Positions 59,586-64,000 of a DNA stretch of 64,000 nt are shown piece after piece. Location: positions 1-64,000 of the forward strand of contig CAJOEZ010000022.1 of NCBI GenBank assembly GCA_905233685.1, read 5' to 3'. Numbering within the stretch: the first letter of the stretch is position 1; each line of letters begins with the position of its first letter. The DNA comes from an uncultured Bacteroidales bacterium (GTDB lineage: Bacteria > Bacteroidota > Bacteroidia > Bacteroidales > F082). A program made the translations under genes and the position numbers. The notes under the pieces are model-generated. The model was not told the DNA's origin and searched no databases. It was given only the letters and a program-made list of their open reading frames with translations.

Positions 59586-60247
59586 AGCCGATTAGGTTGA
59601 GCAGTTCGAGATAATGGCCTTCGGAAATCCTTTCCTCGTCGAATAACTTACGAGCCTTGGAGCCAAAATCACCGATGACCAATCCCTCGTTTCCTTTTGA
59701 ATAGAGTTCGATATCATATCCCCGCAAAGTTGCCTCCTGAGTAATCGAAACCGACAACAGCGCGTCAGCAGACACAGGACTGATAACATGCAATTCCTTC
59801 AGCCTCACCACCAAAGTATGATGCGAAACCCCATATAGATGCTCCATCCGAAGCAACGTGTCAATACTGACACTTTTACTGACAATCTCATCGGATGGAA
59901 TGTTTTTCAGCAAACCTTCCTTGGGCATCAGCAAAGCGGAAGCGAACAGGTTGGCCGACCTCTCAGCAGCATCGGTATAGATTGAGTTGTCGCAGAAATG
60001 CGGCAATGGTAAAGTGCTGCCGTCCCCGCCTCGAATTGCTGTTCACCAACATGAATCGATGTTTCTTGTCAGAAGTCAGGAGCGACAATCCAAATAATTT
60101 ATCAGACAACGGACGATAGAGTGTCATCACATTCAATTGGCGGAGGGCAGTCTTCATATTGAGCGGCTCCGTTGCGGAAACACGCAGCAACTCGCTTCGC
60201 ATCTTTCCTGCAAGGATTTCGGCCGTTTCAAGGTTCAGCTTTTTCAT
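59554..60247 (-). pseudogene. ImmA/IrrE family metallopeptidase, broken at the zinc motif
   Basis: The first frame (60247 to 59963) encodes a normal N-terminal part up to RRGRQHFTIA, the point where the zinc motif H-E-x-x-H should begin, and then runs into unrelated residues. The second frame (from about 60006 to 59554) resumes at PHFCDNSIYTDAAERSANLFASALLMP, the segment that normally follows the motif. The motif is missing in both, so a small deletion near 59995 has removed the active site and shifted the frame. The original would have been an ImmA/IrrE protease that cleaves the paired XRE repressor. It overlaps the XRE frame by four bases and the PIN start by 32. Confidence 0.7.
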
Positions 60248-60513
60248 TTTCCCATCAGCCTTTCCATCTTCAGATAATTCATCACAACGCTCTTGAACGA
60301 GGCCACTTCTCGCATATCATCAGTGCTAAGGTCATCAGCGCGGAAAGCGCAGACCAGCATATTGCGGACTGCCGTTTCGTCTTCCTCGAAGAGAAGCGCC
60401 AATTCGCAGCCGAATAAATCCGCTGACTTTTGCAGCACCTCCAAAGGCGTTTCGCGCTCGCCTGCCTCATAGTTGGCGTAAGCCGAACGCCCAACACCAA
60501 GATATTCAGCCAT
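60244..60513 (-). CDS. XRE family HTH regulator, N-terminus damaged
   Basis: A frame of 89 residues from the ATG at 60513. The helix-turn-helix (TQEKMAEYLGVGRSAYANYEAGERETP) actually begins upstream, where the same frame reads NGYTQEK but meets a TAA in an A8 tract at 60543-60550; no start codon precedes the HTH in this frame. The family N-terminus (ATQKEVKKK) is in the -1-related frame before the tract. So either a one-base change in the A run has broken the gene, or ribosomes slip there. The rest (LEVLQKSADLFGCELALLFEEDE) is normal. It ends four bases inside the ImmA/IrrE frame. Confidence 0.6.
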   Translation of the reverse strand: MAEYLGVGRSAYANYEAGERETPLEVLQKSADLFGCELALLFEEDETAVRNMLVCAFRADDLSTDDMREVASFKSVVMNYLKMERLMGK

Positions 60514-60564
60514 TTTCTCTTGCGTATAGCCATTGGCCTGACCTTTTTTTTAACTTCTTTTTGC

Positions 60565-60608
60565 GTGGCAAAAATACAAAATATTTCGATAATTATATAT
60601 TTTGCCAC
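60565..60608. promoter_or_regulatory. Operator-like inverted repeat between divergent genes
   Basis: GTGGCAAAA at 60565-60573 and TTTTGCCAC at 60600-60608 are perfect inverted arms 26 bases apart. The left arm overlaps the -7 box of the XRE gene, and the right arm is 10 bases from that of the divergent gene. This is where an autoregulating XRE repressor would be expected to bind. Confidence 0.45.
60569..60576 (-). promoter_or_regulatory. -7 box TATTTTTG for the XRE cluster
   Basis: A TAnnTTTG match on the minus strand. A start here would place the transcript 5' end just before the A8 tract, leaving no in-frame start before the HTH. Confidence 0.5.
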
Positions 60609-60618
60609 AGATTTTGTG

Positions 60619-60626
60619 TATTTTTG
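60619..60626 (+). promoter_or_regulatory. -7 box TATTTTTG for the 136-aa gene
   Basis: A TAnnTTTG match 21 bases before the ATG at 60648. Confidence 0.5.
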
Positions 60627-60647
60627 CAGAGCCAAAACCAAAATAAC

Positions 60648-61058
60648 ATGGACGCAAACAAACTGACACTGCATCAAGCCACGATGGCAAAGAACCTTCC
60701 AGGAGCAGCCAAATGCATGAACTCTGTGTTTTCAGCCATTGTCTTGAACATCTCCATTCCTTTCACGAGGGACGACTTGCACCAATTGTACGATTATGAC
60801 AAAGCCTTGTACAAAGCTGCCATTGAAAAGAACGACAACTTCTCTGACGACACCAAAGAAAGGAAAAAAGGAGAAATAGAAATCCTGTTTTCCGAAGCAG
60901 AGATGCTGGACATATCTTTGATGCCTTCCGATGTTTATTATCCACCTACCAACTTACCCTGTTTGGCGACCATTTTGAATACAATTACCGTTCAGGCATT
61001 TCTGAAACGACTTAGGGAAATAATGATAGATCCTTGTTCCAATAAAGCCAAACTTTAG
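60648..61058 (+). CDS. Hypothetical protein, 136 aa, in accessory region
   Basis: A protein of 136 residues that I do not recognise. It is soluble, mostly helical, and has a short charged segment (NDNFSDDTKERKKGEIEILFSE) between hydrophobic parts (NSVFSAIVLNISIPF, LATILNTITVQAFLKRLREIM). There is no signal peptide or membrane helix. It is divergent from the XRE/ImmA/PIN cluster, with which it shares an operator-like palindrome, and its stop overlaps the stop of the convergent 501-aa gene by two bases. The ATG at 60648 is used because longer frames cross the promoter. Confidence 0.6.
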   Translation: MDANKLTLHQATMAKNLPGAAKCMNSVFSAIVLNISIPFTRDDLHQLYDYDKALYKAAIEKNDNFSDDTKERKKGEIEILFSEAEMLDISLMPSDVYYPPTNLPCLATILNTITVQAFLKRLREIMIDPCSNKAKL

Positions 61059-62560
61059 CCCTGTTCGCGTTGTAATGAACCCGTCAAAGATAACACTTTA
61101 TTTATTGAGTCATTTATTTTTTCTTTTAAAGCTTCGTCCTTACTTGATTGAAGAATAAGTACCCTAACATTCTCTAATTTATTTCTCATTTCGTCCATGT
61201 TCTTCTCATACAACTCGGTTTCTTGTCTATAAACTATGTTCATGGTTTCCTTTTCTAATTCCATGACATTAGGCAGAACTTTCATAAACAACAAAGCCTT
61301 CCTCATTTCTTGAAAAGGATTCATCCGAACAAGCTCATCGGTGAAACGAGGAATATAATCCACTTTCTTCTTATTACACATCTTGATAGACATAAGTCTT
61401 AAAGCATTGTTGTTGATTGAAGAATCATTCGCAAGTGTTTGCAACTGGCATTCAATCATTTGCGCCTTTCTCTTCCAATCAAGATTTCCCGATTTCTCTA
61501 TTCGAGGAAGTATAATATCTCTCCAAAACGCTACACAACTTCTTCCACCCTCACCACCTGCATCCTTTTCTTTACCACATGGGAATCCATACAATTTTTT
61601 AAAACCCTCATATACAACCACATTGAGATGACGAAGGTTCAACTGCTTTTCTATATAATACTCTGCGCCCAAGTATGCAATAAGGGCACAACTAATATCA
61701 ATGTAAATGTATAAGAGATGAATCCCGGGATGTAAAGTTTCCTTCAAAGACAATAATTGAGACGAAACTCCTTTCATCCCAACCCTTTCCTCCATAATAT
61801 CAGGCAATCTATACGACCGAACTACACTATCCAAAGTTTTACAATACAAAGCCAATTCTTCCTTTGCTTTTGTAATGAGTTTATGTTCTTTATCTGGGAA
61901 AACATTCCATAATTCCCAAATAGATTTACCATTCATGCTTGGCATTCCCATGGGCAGTCCCTGTTCTTTCGAAAGTTTCTCGATTAGGTGTAGAAGCTTT
62001 TTTAATAAATCAAAAAAGCCTGACACTTTATCAATTTCCTCTTGTTCAGAAATCTTTGTCAAATAGTCATAAACCTTTAACGGGTTATCATCATAATGAA
62101 TAGCGAAGTCCCTACAATCTTTAGAATAATTATTAAAAAACTCGCTTTTGCACCTTGATAATGTTCTTTCAATTTCAGACTTGTCATATTCTGAAAGATC
62201 TGTTCCTGCATCTCTACAAAACTTCCACCATAAAGCATGTTTGTCTTCGCCAAATCCGAACATTGCTTTAATCGTTTCTGTTTGAATAACATTAAGGTAT
62301 TTCAAATGTATTCTTTTTTCCCATACAGTTTCCGCCCTAAGCTCTGCTCTAAAAGCTGAAACTATATCAAGATTGCAGAACAACACATAATAATATAGAC
62401 GCAACAAGTCAATCCATAGTTCTTTCTTTTCATTTTCAACTTTTGAAGAACTCACTAATTTATACAAATTTATAGAATTCAACAAAGAAGGATACATGCG
62501 AGATATATTTTCTCCCATATCCATGTATAGTTTATCCAATTTTTCTTTTCTATTTAACAT
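61055..62560 (-). CDS. Unknown protein with two related halves, first half HEPN-like
   Basis: A protein of 501 residues from the ATG at 62560; a TTG two codons earlier is weaker. Residues about 48-200 and 275-440 look like diverged copies of one helical domain: LKYLNVIQTETIKAMFGF matches LRHLNVVVYEGFKKLYGF, and CRDFAIHYDDNP is matched by LRLMSIKMCNKK. The first copy has R150-x4-H155 (R-DFAI-H), the form of a HEPN RNase motif; in the second the Arg is kept (388) but the His position is Lys (393). A coiled coil ends the protein (about 435-485). It is AT-rich, follows a DNA methylase gene on the same strand and has its own -7 box. A defence effector role is an inference; no database family is claimed. 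Confidence 0.65.
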   Translation of the reverse strand: MLNRKEKLDKLYMDMGENISRMYPSLLNSINLYKLVSSSKVENEKKELWIDLLRLYYYVLFCNLDIVSAFRAELRAETVWEKRIHLKYLNVIQTETIKAMFGFGEDKHALWWKFCRDAGTDLSEYDKSEIERTLSRCKSEFFNNYSKDCRDFAIHYDDNPLKVYDYLTKISEQEEIDKVSGFFDLLKKLLHLIEKLSKEQGLPMGMPSMNGKSIWELWNVFPDKEHKLITKAKEELALYCKTLDSVVRSYRLPDIMEERVGMKGVSSQLLSLKETLHPGIHLLYIYIDISCALIAYLGAEYYIEKQLNLRHLNVVVYEGFKKLYGFPCGKEKDAGGEGGRSCVAFWRDIILPRIEKSGNLDWKRKAQMIECQLQTLANDSSINNNALRLMSIKMCNKKKVDYIPRFTDELVRMNPFQEMRKALLFMKVLPNVMELEKETMNIVYRQETELYEKNMDEMRNKLENVRVLILQSSKDEALKEKINDSINKVLSLTGSLQREQG

Positions 62561-62626
62561 AACCAACTCTTAATAAACAATATCCTATTATTTAATCATT
62601 AAACGTCAAATGGGGATTAAGAAATG

Positions 62627-62634
62627 CAAAAATA
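62627..62634 (-). promoter_or_regulatory. -7 box TATTTTTG for the 501-aa gene
   Basis: A TAnnTTTG match on the minus strand, between the methylase stop and the ATG at 62560, so the gene can be expressed apart from the methylase. Confidence 0.5.
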
Positions 62635-62679
62635 GTGTCTTTTATAGAATAGCCGCAAGAGACCAGGAAATTATTATTT

Positions 62680-64000
62680 TTATTTCCTGTAGTTTGCTTC
62701 GTATTCTTCCCGCGTAATCGGCGTTTCTGGATCAACTATCAGGACCTCATCGTAGGTCAAGCCATAAAGTTGATAAACGAGATGGTCAATTTTAGATTCT
62801 GTTTCGGTGGAGTCGATGGCTGGATTCCTCTTCTTAGCTTTAACAATAATTTTTGCGAGTTTAATTATTGTATCTGAAGGTGCAATAACAGGTAATAACT
62901 CCAAATATGAACCTTTAATCTTTGGAAAAGTTTTCCTCTTGTCTTCAAATCTTTGGCTCCAATAAAAACGCATCAGTTTTGAGTTAATAATGCCCAATAC
63001 TCCAAATGGATCATAATCCTTACATACAATCATGAATGCACTGTTCAAAACTGCTAAACCTTCTGTGTCAATTCCACATACAGGGATGGAACCAACTTGC
63101 CTAATCACTATTTTGTTCTTTGCATTATGAACACTTTCTGTCCAACAACCGCCACATCTTGCTTCTTCATTAAAATAACAGTATCGATGTTGCCAAACTG
63201 AATAATAATTGAAAATGTCTTTACCCGTTAAGCATTTCCTATGATATGCCGTTAAAGATTTTGCATCGTAAGAGACTACAACATCATTCTCAAAAAATTT
63301 GCGATTTCTTAATTGCATACCGAAATTTACGGTCGCATGGTTTTTTAATACATCTGTTTGTTGTTCTATCTTTTGAGCAATTCTATTTGCATCATCTGAA
63401 TATATGGGTTGGATAATGTGTTTCTCGGTTTCCAAATAATCAATTTGTTTTGCAGAAGAAATAAGATTGATTAAAAAACTAGAATCCACAAATTCCGCAT
63501 TATAGTAGCACAACAAACCAGAACTCTCGGGTTCCTTTTTTAGGAGTATTTCAATGCCTGTATTAACACTGGCATCAAACACATCATCACTTATATTTAT
63601 TATTCCAAGCACACTTGACTTTTTTAGTATTAAATCTCGCAAAGGCTGGGTGTAATTATTTGTCAAATATGTAGTTGGATTGATATATGTTAGCACCCCC
63701 TCTTTTTTCAAGATATTATAACCATGTTCAATAAATAAATGAAAAAGGTCTATTTTATAGGAAGCGACAGAGTATATCCTTTTATACGTATTCTCCAGCT
63801 CTTCATTTTTCAAGGTTTGTATTAAAACATATGGCGGATTCCCAATAACAATATCAAACCCACCTTTGGAAAACACATCATGGAACCAAGTGTGCCAAAG
63901 GAAGAAATGATTGTTGCCTGAGAGGTCGAGTTCTCCAAAGTCAACATTGATTCTTTGTTCATACAGCTGCTGTTTTACATTGCTGACAATACGGGCTCGG
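62680..64000 (-). CDS. Eco57I-type N6-adenine DNA methylase/RM protein (5' end outside window)
   Basis: At least 440 residues, open to the right edge. The visible part starts ARIVSNVKQQLYEQRINVDFGELD, then FDIVIGNPPYV (motif IV, the adenine methylase active site), DLFHLFIEHGYNILKKEGVLTYINPTTYLTNNY and a TaqI-like target-recognition domain (VNFGMQLRNRKFF, YHRKCLTGKDI, FGVLGIINSKLMRFYW, LELLPVI). The C-terminal YGLTYDEVLIVD is typical of Eco57I/type IIG and BREX PglX-like enzymes. It modifies adenine in a target site; whether a nuclease domain is fused lies outside the window. It is AT-rich and followed by the 501-aa gene. Confidence 0.9.
   Translation of the reverse strand, partial: RARIVSNVKQQLYEQRINVDFGELDLSGNNHFFLWHTWFHDVFSKGGFDIVIGNPPYVLIQTLKNEELENTYKRIYSVASYKIDLFHLFIEHGYNILKKEGVLTYINPTTYLTNNYTQPLRDLILKKSSVLGIINISDDVFDASVNTGIEILLKKEPESSGLLCYYNAEFVDSSFLINLISSAKQIDYLETEKHIIQPIYSDDANRIAQKIEQQTDVLKNHATVNFGMQLRNRKFFENDVVVSYDAKSLTAYHRKCLTGKDIFNYYSVWQHRYCYFNEEARCGGCWTESVHNAKNKIVIRQVGSIPVCGIDTEGLAVLNSAFMIVCKDYDPFGVLGIINSKLMRFYWSQRFEDKRKTFPKIKGSYLELLPVIAPSDTIIKLAKIIVKAKKRNPAIDSTETESKIDHLVYQLYGLTYDEVLIVDPETPITREEYEANYRK

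Noticed and set aside
60282-60677. A 131-codon minus-strand frame over the XRE gene
   Set aside because: Only its short AT-Q-K-E-V-K-K-K part is plausible XRE sequence; the rest is an out-of-frame reading of the promoter and of the HTH gene.

Overview
The window comes from a member of the Bacteroidota, most likely an uncultured gut or rumen Bacteroidales. Three secreted proteins end in type IX secretion (T9SS) sorting domains. Nearly every intergenic region carries the Bacteroidota -7 promoter box TAnnTTTG. Gene content fits too: an RND efflux operon with a NodT-type outer membrane factor, the serC-serA-DUF1015 cluster, kdsA, DUF4831, DUF3078, PCMD and FISUMP families, and meso-DAP dehydrogenase. 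No rRNA, tRNA, CRISPR array or insertion sequence was found.

Layout. 1-10623: the 3' part of a giant modular T9SS-exported surface protein. 10.7-12.7 kb: a TPR lipoprotein, a YwqK/MORN-type protein, recR and a small basic protein. 12.9-18.6 kb: a three-gene RND efflux operon. 18.7-22.9 kb: lon followed by a peptide-type substrate-binding lipoprotein that carries an in-frame palindromic repeat. 23-25 kb: ribosomal protein L31 and two tandem FISUMP lipoproteins. 25.1-25.65 kb: a decayed AlbA_2 regulator. 25.8-29.75 kb: serC, serA, a DUF4160/DUF2442 pair and a DUF1015 protein with a cysteine cluster. 29.8-36.4 kb: xerD, a secreted esterase, kdsA, DUF4831, a sodium:solute symporter, DUF486 and an acidic protein. 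36.4-42.8 kb: serS with a glycosyltransferase, a YegP-like protein, a LytTR two-component pair, an EamA transporter and rpsP. 42.9-50.2 kb: a catalytically degenerate LMW-phosphatase-like protein, YebC, a degenerate class III cyclase-like protein, DUF3078, rfbD, a phosphohexomutase and a PCMD/T9SS protein. 50.3-57.3 kb: carbamate kinase, a small lipoprotein, a GH3 glucosidase, ddh, pyrBI with an attenuator-like leader, and lemA.

57.4-64 kb is an accessory, defence-like region: an AAA_14/DUF4143 ATPase preceded by a five-copy 23-bp array, a winged-helix ORF, PIN, a broken ImmA/IrrE gene, a damaged XRE gene, an unknown 136-aa gene, an unknown 501-aa protein built from two related halves (only the first has a HEPN-like R-x4-H motif), and a partial Eco57I-type DNA methylase. 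The part from about 60.6 kb onward is visibly AT-richer than the rest.

The observations most worth following are the pyrB leader, which has the parts of an enterobacterial pyrL attenuator; the duplicated HEPN-like protein beside the methylase; the 23-bp palindrome array; the palindromic repeat inside the substrate-binding protein; and the eight-cysteine insert in the DUF1015 protein.
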